Shown here: in pieces, positions 1 to 5,863 of the stretch
How the letters are laid out: the number at the start of each line of letters is the position of its first letter
How positions within the stretch are numbered: position 1 is the first letter of the stretch
Made by a program: the position numbers and the translations under genes
Assembly: GCA_903885885.1 (NCBI GenBank)
Contig: CAISKJ010001251.1
Span: forward strand, 1 to 7,688
From: an uncultured delta proteobacterium
Lineage (GTDB): Bacteria; Myxococcota_A; Polyangia; Polyangiales; Ga0077539
Length of the DNA: 7,688 nucleotides
Direction of reading: 5' to 3'
Notes under the pieces: generated by a model
The model's input: the letters and a program-made list of their open reading frames with translations, nothing else
Database searches by the model: none
Told to the model about the DNA's origin: nothing

Positions 1-887
1 ATGCGCGCGTGGTCGGCGATGACCCGACAGGCCACGTCGAACTCGCCGTCGGTGCCCTTGTACTCGCCGCCCGCGAGCTCGGCCGCGCGCTCGACGTAGG
101 GGCGCAAGAGGTCGGTGTCGTAGTTGGTGGTCTTGCCCTGGAGCACCGCGGTGATGCGCTCGAGGCCCATGCCCGTATCGACGCAGGGAGCCGGCAGCGG
201 GGCCAGCGGCCCGTTCTTCTCTGCGCGGTTGAACTGCATGAAGACCAGGTTCCAGATTTCGACCCAGCCCGTGCCGTTGGCGTCGGGCTCCTGATCGAAG
301 CGCGCGAGGTCGGGCGTGGCGTCGCCCATGAAGTAATGGATCTCGGTGCACGGCCCGCAGGGCCCCGTGTCGCCCATGGACCAGAAGTTGTCTTTGGCCC
401 CCATGCCGATGATGCGCTCGTCGCCGAAGCCCGTGACCTCGCGCCACAGGGCGCGCGCTTCATCATCGGCCGCGAGGCCCTTCTCGCCGCCGAACACGGT
501 GATCACCAGGCGCTCGTCGGGGATGCCGTACACCTTCGTGAGCAGCTCCCACGCGAAGGTGATGGCCTCGCGCTTGAAGTAGTCGCCGAAGGAGAAGTTG
601 CCGAGCATCTCGAAGAAGGTGTGGTGCCGCCGCGTGTGGCCCACGTTCTCGAGGTCGTTGTGCTTGCCCGACATGCGAATGCACTTCTGGCTCGACGCGG
701 CGCGGCGGTACGCGCGCTTGTCTTCACCCAGAAACACGTCTTTGAACTGCACCATGCCGGCGTTGGTGAAGAGCAGCGTCGGGTCGTTGCGCGGAGCCAC
801 GCCGGCGCTCGCCACAACCTCATGGTCGCGCTCGCGAAAGAAGTTCAGAAACGTGGCCCGAATCTCGTCCGATGTCTGCGGTTTCAT
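1..887 (-). CDS. alaS: Alanine--tRNA ligase (AlaRS), N-terminal 295 residues, partial at the left edge
   Basis: Cytoplasmic class II aminoacyl-tRNA synthetase that activates alanine with ATP and charges tRNA-Ala. The minus-strand reading from the ATG at 887-885 starts MKPQTSDEIRATFLNFF and stays open to the edge. Visible landmarks are the NDPTLLFTNAGMVQFK segment (about 34-49), SQKCIR (66-71), GKHNDLENVG (74-83), class II motif 2 RRHHTFFEMLGNFSFGDYFK (86-105), the DNFWSMGDTGPCGPCTEIH block (166-184) and motif 3 DTGMGLERI (237-245). The reading ends in RVIADHAR (288-295), near the end of the aminoacylation domain. The editing and C-Ala domains lie outside the window; the family is usually about 870-880 aa. 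The start fits the usual AlaRS N-terminus, but no strong Shine-Dalgarno sequence precedes it. It lies 55 nt behind the stop of the upstream envelope gene on the same strand, so co-transcription is possible. No frame damage is seen. Confidence 0.97.
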   Translation of the reverse strand, partial: MKPQTSDEIRATFLNFFRERDHEVVASAGVAPRNDPTLLFTNAGMVQFKDVFLGEDKRAYRRAASSQKCIRMSGKHNDLENVGHTRRHHTFFEMLGNFSFGDYFKREAITFAWELLTKVYGIPDERLVITVFGGEKGLAADDEARALWREVTGFGDERIIGMGAKDNFWSMGDTGPCGPCTEIHYFMGDATPDLARFDQEPDANGTGWVEIWNLVFMQFNRAEKNGPLAPLPAPCVDTGMGLERITAVLQGKTTNYDTDLLRPYVERAAELAGGEYKGTDGEFDVACRVIADHAR

Positions 888-942
888 GGCGGGCGAGAGC
901 TATACCCGCGCCGCGCCGCGCTGGCTAGACGGAGCATTACCC

Positions 943-2397
943 TCAGCGCCCGCCGAAGGGGTCGCCCGATGGGGGCGGCGCTGCGCTCGACCCGCCGCCG
1001 GCCTCTTCGCTCGGCGGCGGCCCCGACGGGTCGGCCGCGGCGCTGCGCGGCGCCACGCGCTCGGTGCCGAGGGCGTACACCACCGTGAGCAGAAAGCGGG
1101 TGTAGTCGTCGACGGACTCGCCCGGCGTGCCGATGCGGGCGGCGCCCGCGAAGTCGGTCGCGTAGCGCAGAAACTCGGCGGTGGCGCGCAGCCCCAGACC
1201 GGGCGCCGCGCGGTCCATACGGAGGCCGAGGCCGAAGGTGGCGCCGAAGCCGAGGGTGGTGTCGGGGTTGGTGCCGAAGGCCTCTTTCATCTCCGACCCG
1301 ATGGCCGCGAGGCGCAGCTCGCCGCCGAAGATGACCCCGAACTCCCACCCCGGCGAGGCATACACCGGCAGCGTGCCTTCGCCCGCGAGGCGCAGGCCCA
1401 CGTAGGCCACCGGGGCGAGGCGCATCTCGGGCGAGAGGCGCGACGTGTCGAGCGAAAACTGGTGGTAGATCATGCCCGCAAACACGCGAAACATGCCGCC
1501 GCTGGTGGGGCGCACCGCGAGCGAGGCGCCGAACTGAAACTCGAGCGCCGACGTGGCGATGGGCACCACGCGACCGTCGGGGCCGCGCCCCTGGGACGAC
1601 AGTCCCAGTGGGAACCCGATGGTGCTCTCGACGCCGATGCCCAGCCTGCGATGGTTGAGCCGGTAGTAGGCCGCCACGTTGGCGCGCAGCTCGCCGAAGG
1701 CGTTGTTCTCGTAGCCGCGCTGCGTGGTCTCGCTGAGAATGGGGATGCGCCAGCGTCGGCCCGAGAGCCCGCCGCCCGCGGAGAACCACAGCCACCCGAG
1801 GCCCGGCGTCGCCGCCTCGCTCGCAACGGGCGCGGGCGCCTCGGGCGCTGCGGTGGGCTCGGTGTGCGCGAGGGGCGTTTCGCCGGGGCGCTCGCTCGCG
1901 CCCGCGGGCTGCGCGCGCCGCGCGGGGTCGGCCTGAAACGCGCCCCGAAGCTGCTCCCAGATCTCGTTGGAGAAGGCGTTGAGCTCTTCGAAGCGCTGAA
2001 ACTCCCACGAGGCCGAGGCCGCCGGGCGACCGTCGCGACCGCGCAGCACGCGGAGCCGGAGCTTGTACCCGTCGGGCAGCCGCTCGAGGCTGCCGATGAC
2101 CACCTGGTCGACGCCGAGGGCGCGCGCCATCGTCGACACGGTGGCCTCGTCGATGCGGTCGCCCGCGCCGAGGCGCGACGCGGTGCTGGTGTACTCGTTC
2201 TGCGAGCGCAGCTCGATCTCGCCCGTGTGGTTGGCCAGCACGCCCGACACGAGGCTGCGCGTCGCCGCCGCGCGCTCGCCCGTGAAGGGCCCCACGGTGA
2301 CCCGCGGCGTGCTCGACTGCGCCTGCGACACGCGCGGAAACGCCGCCGCCACCAGCGCGCACGCGACCCCCACCGAACCGAGCGACCTGCGCACCAT
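943..2397 (-). CDS. Secreted envelope protein: TolB-N/CsgG-like domain plus predicted outer-membrane beta-barrel domain
   Basis: This is a 484-aa protein of unknown specific role. Residues 1-26 form a Sec signal peptide (Arg3-Arg4, hydrophobic core, S-Q-A before a likely cut after Ala26). Residues about 31-150 (RVTVGPFTGERA..., ALGVDQVVIGSLERLPDGYKLRLRVLRG) resemble the alpha/beta fold found at the N-terminus of TolB-like and CsgG/LpoB-like proteins: a variable-effect segment, then 'a..lGvd.vv.Gsl....g.y.l.l.vl...g'. A Pro/Ala/Glu-rich linker follows (about 157-198). Residues 199-446 show alternating hydrophobic, aromatic and Gly-rich strands (GWLWFSAGGG, FQFGASLAV, FRVFAGMIYHQF, WEFGVIFGGELRL, FGATFGLGLRM), as in outer-membrane beta-barrels. 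The final 38 residues are a disordered Pro/Gly/Ser tail, so the protein does not end in the aromatic residue typical of a Bam signal. The start gives a complete signal peptide; no clear ribosome site is visible. The domain calls come from sequence texture only. Confidence 0.85.
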   Translation of the reverse strand: MVRRSLGSVGVACALVAAAFPRVSQAQSSTPRVTVGPFTGERAAATRSLVSGVLANHTGEIELRSQNEYTSTASRLGAGDRIDEATVSTMARALGVDQVVIGSLERLPDGYKLRLRVLRGRDGRPAASASWEFQRFEELNAFSNEIWEQLRGAFQADPARRAQPAGASERPGETPLAHTEPTAAPEAPAPVASEAATPGLGWLWFSAGGGLSGRRWRIPILSETTQRGYENNAFGELRANVAAYYRLNHRRLGIGVESTIGFPLGLSSQGRGPDGRVVPIATSALEFQFGASLAVRPTSGGMFRVFAGMIYHQFSLDTSRLSPEMRLAPVAYVGLRLAGEGTLPVYASPGWEFGVIFGGELRLAAIGSEMKEAFGTNPDTTLGFGATFGLGLRMDRAAPGLGLRATAEFLRYATDFAGAARIGTPGESVDDYTRFLLTVVYALGTERVAPRSAAADPSGPPPSEEAGGGSSAAPPPSGDPFGGR

Positions 2398-2427
2398 TGG
2401 AATCGCGCGGACGCTAGTACATCGCAG

Positions 2428-2452
2428 GCCGCGGGAACAACCTTCTCGCGGC
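2428..2452 (-). terminator. Hairpin downstream of the 121-aa gene (no U-tract)
   Basis: A 10-bp inverted repeat with a 5-nt loop: GCCGCGGGAA (2428-2437), loop CAACC, TTCTCGCGGC (2443-2452), with one non-Watson-Crick position. It begins 14 nt after the stop of the minus-strand 121-aa gene and lies 31 nt before the ATG of the next gene. No T-run follows on either strand. It could attenuate transcription or protect an mRNA end; a classic intrinsic terminator is not supported. Confidence 0.35.
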
Positions 2453-2466
2453 GCGCGCGCGACCGT

Positions 2467-2832
2467 TCAGGGGGCGAAGCGTTCGAAGTCGGAGATCATC
2501 GACCAGAGGAGCCGCGCCCCGGTGCCGCGCTCGGGCAGACCCAGCTTGCGGAGCTGCCGCGCGTGGTAGCGCTTGCGCTCGAGCTCGGTGAGCCCCGACA
2601 GCTCGGCGCGCGTGACCGCCGTGCCGCCGTCGAAGGCCTCGCACGCGCACTCGCGCTCGCTCGCCTCGTACGAGAACAGCCCGTCGGGGATGTCGAAATA
2701 CTCCTCGTCGCCGCGCTCGTTGGCGGGCTCGGAGACCCGGTCGATCATCCACAGGTCTTCGTAGCGCTGGAAGATGAGCATTACCCCGTCGAGCTTGCGG
2801 GCCACCGCCGTCATGTCGTGCGCCGTGTTCAT
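2467..2832 (-). CDS. Hypothetical protein, 121 aa
   Basis: I do not recognise this protein. It is small, soluble-looking and Glu/Arg/Asp-rich, without a signal peptide or membrane segment. Visible segments are LDGVMLIFQRYEDLWMIDRV (about 14-33), an acidic stretch ERGDEEYFDIPDG (39-51), a Cys pair ECACEAFDGG (61-70), a basic amphipathic stretch ELERKRYHARQLRKLGL (83-99) and a C-terminal LLWSMISDFERF. The start is well supported: AGAGGGAG (2838-2845 on the complement) lies about 5-8 nt before the ATG, and a candidate sigma70-type promoter lies further upstream. Third-position G/C preference supports real coding. It precedes the envelope-protein gene on the same strand by 69 nt, which contain a hairpin, so co-transcription is possible but not certain. 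Confidence 0.8.
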   Translation of the reverse strand: MNTAHDMTAVARKLDGVMLIFQRYEDLWMIDRVSEPANERGDEEYFDIPDGLFSYEASERECACEAFDGGTAVTRAELSGLTELERKRYHARQLRKLGLPERGTGARLLWSMISDFERFAP

Positions 2833-2837
2833 GATCG

Positions 2838-2845
2838 CTCCCTCT
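2838..2845 (-). promoter_or_regulatory. Ribosome binding site of the 121-aa gene
   Basis: On the minus strand AGAGGGAG precedes the ATG at 2832-2830, with its GGAG core 5 nt and its GAGG core 8 nt from the start codon. It fixes the start of an otherwise unrecognised small gene. Confidence 0.65.
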
Positions 2846-2861
2846 GCGAATCCGATAGCTG

Positions 2862-2891
2862 AACATACGATCAGGTGTTGCCCCCGCGCAA
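2862..2891 (-). promoter_or_regulatory. Candidate sigma70-type promoter for the 121-aa gene
   Basis: On the minus strand TTGCGC (complement of 2886-2891) and TATGTT (complement of 2862-2867) are separated by 18 nt. Each matches four of six bases of the -35 and -10 consensus. The expected transcription start is near 2855, giving a leader of about 23 nt that contains the ribosome site. The region is slightly more AT-rich than its surroundings. This is pattern matching in a high-GC genome only. Confidence 0.3.
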
Positions 2892-2945
2892 GTCTTTTGG
2901 CGCCGCGCTTGACGCAGGGCGCGCGTTGCCTGCCTCCTCCCCGCC

Positions 2946-3466
2946 GTGGGGAACATCGACACCGAGCTCCGCGCGCTCGCCGGCTCCGCGCAGGGCGCTT
3001 CGTTTACGGTGCTTCGCGGGATGAGGCGCGTGAGCGTGACCTTCGCGATCGACAACGACGACGACGTCGCCCGCTCTGGCGCGCGGCGAACCTCTTTCTC
3101 ACGGTGATCGGCGGCGCGGGCTGGCTCGTCAACGTGGGCTACGCGGGCGGCCTCGCCCTCATCGCGCGGTATCTCCGCGGCGTCGAGGTCGAGGTGACGG
3201 CCCCCATGGTGATCGGTCCGGCGCTCTCCGGCATCGTGTGCGGGCTGCTGGGCGGGTCGGCGTGGCGCAGGCTGGCCGAGCGCCTCGCGCGGGGCGCGTC
3301 GAACGCCCACATGCAGGGCTCCCGCGCCGTGTGGGTGGGCTTCGCGGGCTTCTCGGTGATCGCGTTCAGCGTCGCGTTCGTGTGCGTCGCCGTGCGCTAC
3401 GGGCAGCCCGCGCGCCAGCTCACGCGGGGAGCGCCGCGGCGAAGGCCTCCCACTGCGCGAGCATGA
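2946..3466 (+). pseudogene. Small three-helix membrane protein gene interrupted by a -1 frameshift
   Basis: I do not recognise this family. The first half reads well from GTG 2946: MGNIDTELRALAGSAQGAS, then TVLRGMRRVSVTFAIDNDDD. It is the first possible start after an in-frame stop at 2910-2912. That frame then degenerates into Arg/Ser-rich sequence and stops at 3105-3107. From about 3074 the -1 frame takes over with high-GC third positions (LWRAANLFLTVIGG...) and runs to the TGA at 3464-3466. Joined, the product would be about 173 aa: a soluble N-terminus of about 43 residues, then three hydrophobic segments (about 3092-3175, 3206-3265, 3326-3400) and a basic tail. It may be a genuine mutation, a one-base sequence error, or two coupled ORFs, since a GTG at 3104 overlaps the upstream TGA as GTGA and would give a 120-aa membrane protein. 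No slippery heptamer is visible at the junction. The 3' end overlaps the convergent SRPBCC gene by 47 bp. Confidence 0.55.
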
Positions 3467-3902
3467 CGCCCCAGCCCGCCTCGAAGCCCATCTCTTTGTG
3501 CTTCGCGCAGCCCTCGGCCGTCGCGTGCATCGCCCGCGCGTGAACGAGCGTGCCGCCCTCGACGTCGGAGAAGGTGAACACCGACGTCATGGCGAGCCAC
3601 GGGGTCGCCGGGCGCCAGTCGCCGAGCAGCGCCGAGGTGCCGACGACGCGCTCCAAGGGCACGACCTCGAGGAAGCACCCGGGGTTGTCGCTCTCCCCCT
3701 GCGTGCCGTCGGGCAACGGGCCGGTCATGTGCGTGTGAAAGGCGCCGCCGGGGCGAAGTTCGAAGGCCTTCACCGCGGTGACCCACGGCCGCGGGCACCA
3801 CCACTGGGCCAGGTGCGCGGGGTCCGCGAAGGCGCGCCACACCTTCGCGCGCGGCGCCTTCATGACGCGAGAAATCTCGAGGTCGAAGCGCTCGTCACTC
3901 AT
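3420..3902 (-). CDS. SRPBCC / AHSA1-like domain protein
   Basis: A 160-aa single-domain cytoplasmic protein of the START/Bet v1-like SRPBCC superfamily, in the group annotated as 'activator of Hsp90 ATPase homolog 1-like'. Family hallmarks are ISRVMKAPRAKVWRAFADPAHLAQWWCP (10-37, opening strand and helix), FELRPGGAFHTHM (47-59), FLEVVPLERVVGTS (77-90), a Thr-rich strand MTSVFTF (105-111), GGTLVHARA (116-124) and the closing helix GWGVMLAQWEAFAAAL (143-158). These domains form a hydrophobic cavity that binds lipophilic ligands or serves unrelated enzymatic roles; the ligand here cannot be told. The ATG has an SD-like GGAGA (complement of 3912-3916) 9 nt upstream. It lies 40 nt behind the methyltransferase gene on the same strand, so the two probably share a transcript. 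Its end overlaps the convergent membrane-protein gene. Confidence 0.92.
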   Translation of the reverse strand: MSDERFDLEISRVMKAPRAKVWRAFADPAHLAQWWCPRPWVTAVKAFELRPGGAFHTHMTGPLPDGTQGESDNPGCFLEVVPLERVVGTSALLGDWRPATPWLAMTSVFTFSDVEGGTLVHARAMHATAEGCAKHKEMGFEAGWGVMLAQWEAFAAALPA

Positions 3903-3942
3903 CGTTCATCGTCTCCAGTGTCGCTTGCATCCGATGCGACGC

Positions 3943-4896
3943 CTACGTGGGCTCGGCGGGCGGCGTACGGAGCCACGTGAGCTCGTGCTTGTTGTGGTGC
4001 AGGTGCACGAGGCGCCCGCCCTCGATCTTCTCGAGGTCGCGGAGCGGGGCCATGTCGGTGTCGCCCTGAAACTTGATGGTGATCACGAAGCCCGCGCTCG
4101 GGTGCACGGCGATCCATCGTTCGATGAGCTTCACGATGCGCGCGGGATAACAGATCACGTCGGACACGAGCCAGTGGACGCGCCCCACCCCGCTCGGGTC
4201 GATGGCGAACGCGCTGTCTTGCACGTAGCGAACGCGGGTGAGCCGCGTGAGGCGCTCGTCGATGGGGGCCTTGTCGACGCTGATCACCCGCGCGCCGAGG
4301 CGCTCGAGGGCCCACGTCCACCCGCCGGGGCTGCTGCCGAGGTCGACGCAGCGGTCGCCGGGGCGCGGCACACACCCGGCGACGGTGAAGGCCTCCCAGA
4401 GCTTGAGGTAGGCGCGGCTCGGCGGGCGCACGTGGTCTTCGACGAAGCGGGGCTCGCCGTTGGCGAAGGGGCTCGCGCACCGCGCCGACGCCACGATGAC
4501 GCCCTCGTCGACGAGGCTCCACGCGCCGGGGCGCCGCTTCGGCGCGGGCTCGGGAAACTCGATGCGCTTGGCGTTCACCGGCGGCAGCTTCGCGGCGATG
4601 GGCGCGGCCTGCGCGGAGCGCGCGGTGGGCGCGAGGGCCCAGCGCGTGTCGCGGCCGCCGAGGGCGAGCACCGCGGCGACGCCCTCCGCCACCGACGAGA
4701 AGCGAATGCGCACGGGGGTGAGCCACGTGTTCGCCGCCCACGCGACCGCGCGCGCCGGGCCGGCGACGAGGAACAGCGGCCCGTCGGGCGTCACGCGCGA
4801 CGCCGCCGCGCCGAGTTCTGCGGCGAGCTCGGCTTCGAAGCCCGGCGGCGCCTGGTAGAGGGTTCCATCGAGGGGTTCGGCCGCAGCAGCAGGCAT
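3943..4896 (-). CDS. FtsJ/RlmM-like SAM-dependent RNA 2'-O-methyltransferase
   Basis: A 317-aa protein with an FtsJ-type Rossmann methyltransferase domain in its C-terminal half. The SAM-binding loop is VDLGSSPGGWTWALERLGA (184-202), followed by the acidic strand end VISVDKAPID (204-213). The K-D-K-E catalytic tetrad of 2'-O-ribose methyltransferases is recognisable as K165 (RAYLKLWEAF), D246 (LVSDVI), K275 (ITIKFQG) and E305 (NKHELTW). The N-terminal part (YQAPPGFEAELAAELG, about 14-29, then about 130 residues) resembles the substrate-binding region of RlmM, which methylates C2498 of 23S rRNA. E. coli RlmM is longer (366 aa), so the N-terminal RNA-binding part is shortened or diverged. The target nucleotide is inferred from overall likeness only. 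The start gives the expected N-terminus, but a pyrimidine-rich stretch replaces a ribosome site. Its gene is followed 40 nt later by the SRPBCC gene and preceded by a 100-nt gap containing a long hairpin. Confidence 0.9.
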   Translation of the reverse strand: MPAAAAEPLDGTLYQAPPGFEAELAAELGAAASRVTPDGPLFLVAGPARAVAWAANTWLTPVRIRFSSVAEGVAAVLALGGRDTRWALAPTARSAQAAPIAAKLPPVNAKRIEFPEPAPKRRPGAWSLVDEGVIVASARCASPFANGEPRFVEDHVRPPSRAYLKLWEAFTVAGCVPRPGDRCVDLGSSPGGWTWALERLGARVISVDKAPIDERLTRLTRVRYVQDSAFAIDPSGVGRVHWLVSDVICYPARIVKLIERWIAVHPSAGFVITIKFQGDTDMAPLRDLEKIEGGRLVHLHHNKHELTWLRTPPAEPT

Positions 4897-4918
4897 AAGG
4901 GGGGAGGCACTCTACCTC

Positions 4919-4989
4919 GAAGGGAGCGCCACCGTCGCGACTTCACCACGTGCGGTGTCGGCGCGCACCGCGTGTGGTGAAGGGAGCGC
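4919..4989. repeat. 11-bp direct repeat GAAGGGAGCGC, two copies 60 bp apart
   Basis: Identical copies lie at 4919-4929 and 4979-4989. They bracket the hairpin; the second copy shares its first four bases with the outer end of the hairpin's right arm. No function is assigned. They could be chance, remnants of a short duplication, or part of one regulatory structure with the hairpin. Confidence 0.5.
4941..4982 (-). terminator. Long stem-loop behind the dioxygenase gene (possible terminator or RNA-processing hairpin)
   Basis: Left arm CTTCACCACGTGCGGTG (4941-4957), loop TCGGCGCG (4958-4965), right arm CACCGCGTGTGGTGAAG (4966-4982). The arms pair over 17 positions with two adjacent mismatches; these become G-U wobbles in a plus-strand transcript and A-C/C-A mismatches in a minus-strand one. 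It starts 14 nt after the stop of the minus-strand dioxygenase gene and ends 44 nt before the methyltransferase ATG. No T-run follows in the minus direction, so it is not a textbook intrinsic terminator. Alternatives are a U-less terminator, an mRNA-stabilising 3' end, or a palindromic operator ahead of the methyltransferase gene. Confidence 0.5.
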
Positions 4990-4996
4990 GGGGCGC

Positions 4997-5848
4997 TCAG
5001 GCCGCGTCGAGCGCGCAGCCGTCGAGCGTGATGCGGTGCATCTCGCGGCGCTGGCCGGGGTAGTCGTTCTTGGCGTTGTGCCAGGTGGCACGGTTGTCCC
5101 AGATGGCAACGGAACCATCGTGCCAGCGAAAGTTCGCGATGGGTGTGCGGAGCAGCACGCGGGCGTAGATCTCGGCGAGGAGCGGGGCCGAGCGCAGGAT
5201 GGACCAGCCCTCGAAGCGCACCGTGAAGCTCGGGTTGACGAAGAGCGCCTCGCGGCCCGAGAGCGGATGGCGAATCACCGCGGGGTGCGTGACGGTGTCC
5301 ATCGCGTCGGCCTGGTCGGTGTTTTCGGTGCGCGCCTGCGGGTCGATCCACTGGCGAATCTTCGACGCCGTGGTGCCGAAGGCGTGCTTCGCCGAGTGGA
5401 CGGCGCGCATCCCGCGGAGGCGCTTCTGCAGCGCGGGGGGCAGGGCTTCGAAGGCGTTGTAGGTGCTGAGAAACTGCGTGTCGCCGCCGTGCGTGGGCAG
5501 CTCGCGGGCGACGAGAATGGAGCCGAGCGCGGGCTCGCGGTCGTAGCTGTGGTCGGTGTGCCAGAAGCCGCCGATGTTGAGCCGCTGGTCGGCCTCTTTG
5601 GTGACGAGCGCGATCTCGGGGTGCGCCGAGTTCTTCTCGAAGAAGCGGTTCACGTTGATGGTGCCGAGGCGCTTCGCGAGGGCGATGTGGTCGGTCTGCG
5701 AGAGCTGCTGGTCGCGGAGAAACACCAGCCCGTGACGGTGAAAGAGGTCGCGAATGGCGTCGAAGGTGGCGTCGTCGGCGGTGCGAAGGTCGACGCCGCG
5801 GATCTCGATTCCGGCGCCGTGATGCGGCGTGGCGGTCATGCTGGTCAT
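4997..5848 (-). CDS. TauD/TfdA-family Fe(II)/2-oxoglutarate-dependent dioxygenase
   Basis: A 283-aa cytoplasmic non-haem iron oxygenase that couples oxidative decarboxylation of 2-oxoglutarate to hydroxylation, often cleaving C-S or C-O bonds. The iron-binding facial triad is visible: H97 and D99 (FWHTDHSYD) and H257 (WDNRATWHNA). T124 (GGDTQF) and R268 (GQRREMHR) sit at the 2-oxoglutarate-binding positions, with the same spacing as in E. coli TauD (27 after the first His, 11 after the last). R272 matches the TauD sulfonate-binding Arg. By my recollection of TauD, the taurine-contacting His and Asn before the HxD motif are replaced here by N67 and G93, so the substrate is probably not taurine itself. 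The start at 5848 is chosen because GAGGAG lies 9 nt upstream and the length equals TauD; upstream in-frame codons are Arg/Pro/Ala-rich and unlike the family. A second ATG at 5839 is possible. Downstream lies a long hairpin, then the methyltransferase gene. No sulfonate transporter genes (tauABC/ssu) lie within the window. Confidence 0.93.
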   Translation of the reverse strand: MTSMTATPHHGAGIEIRGVDLRTADDATFDAIRDLFHRHGLVFLRDQQLSQTDHIALAKRLGTINVNRFFEKNSAHPEIALVTKEADQRLNIGGFWHTDHSYDREPALGSILVARELPTHGGDTQFLSTYNAFEALPPALQKRLRGMRAVHSAKHAFGTTASKIRQWIDPQARTENTDQADAMDTVTHPAVIRHPLSGREALFVNPSFTVRFEGWSILRSAPLLAEIYARVLLRTPIANFRWHDGSVAIWDNRATWHNAKNDYPGQRREMHRITLDGCALDAA

Positions 5849-5857
5849 CGTCGGACT

Positions 5858-5863
5858 CTCCTC
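5858..5863 (-). promoter_or_regulatory. Ribosome binding site that sets the dioxygenase start
   Basis: On the minus strand GAGGAG lies 9 nt before the ATG at 5848-5846. The open frame continues upstream to 6046, so this site decides for the shorter, family-typical N-terminus. Confidence 0.7.

Noticed and set aside
9..1088. Long plus-strand open frame (359 codons) opposite alaS
   Set aside because: It is the antisense shadow of alaS: Arg/Val/Ala/His-rich, with no family likeness, while the minus strand encodes unmistakable AlaRS motifs.
598..2862. Plus-strand open frame of 754 codons opposite alaS, the envelope gene and the 121-aa gene
   Set aside because: It is an Arg-rich antisense shadow spanning three minus-strand genes and their gaps; long stop-free frames are expected at this GC content.
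3920..3940. Hairpin GTCGC...GCGAC between the methyltransferase and SRPBCC genes
   Set aside because: A five-base stem with an 11-nt loop is too weak to call, and the two genes look co-transcribed.
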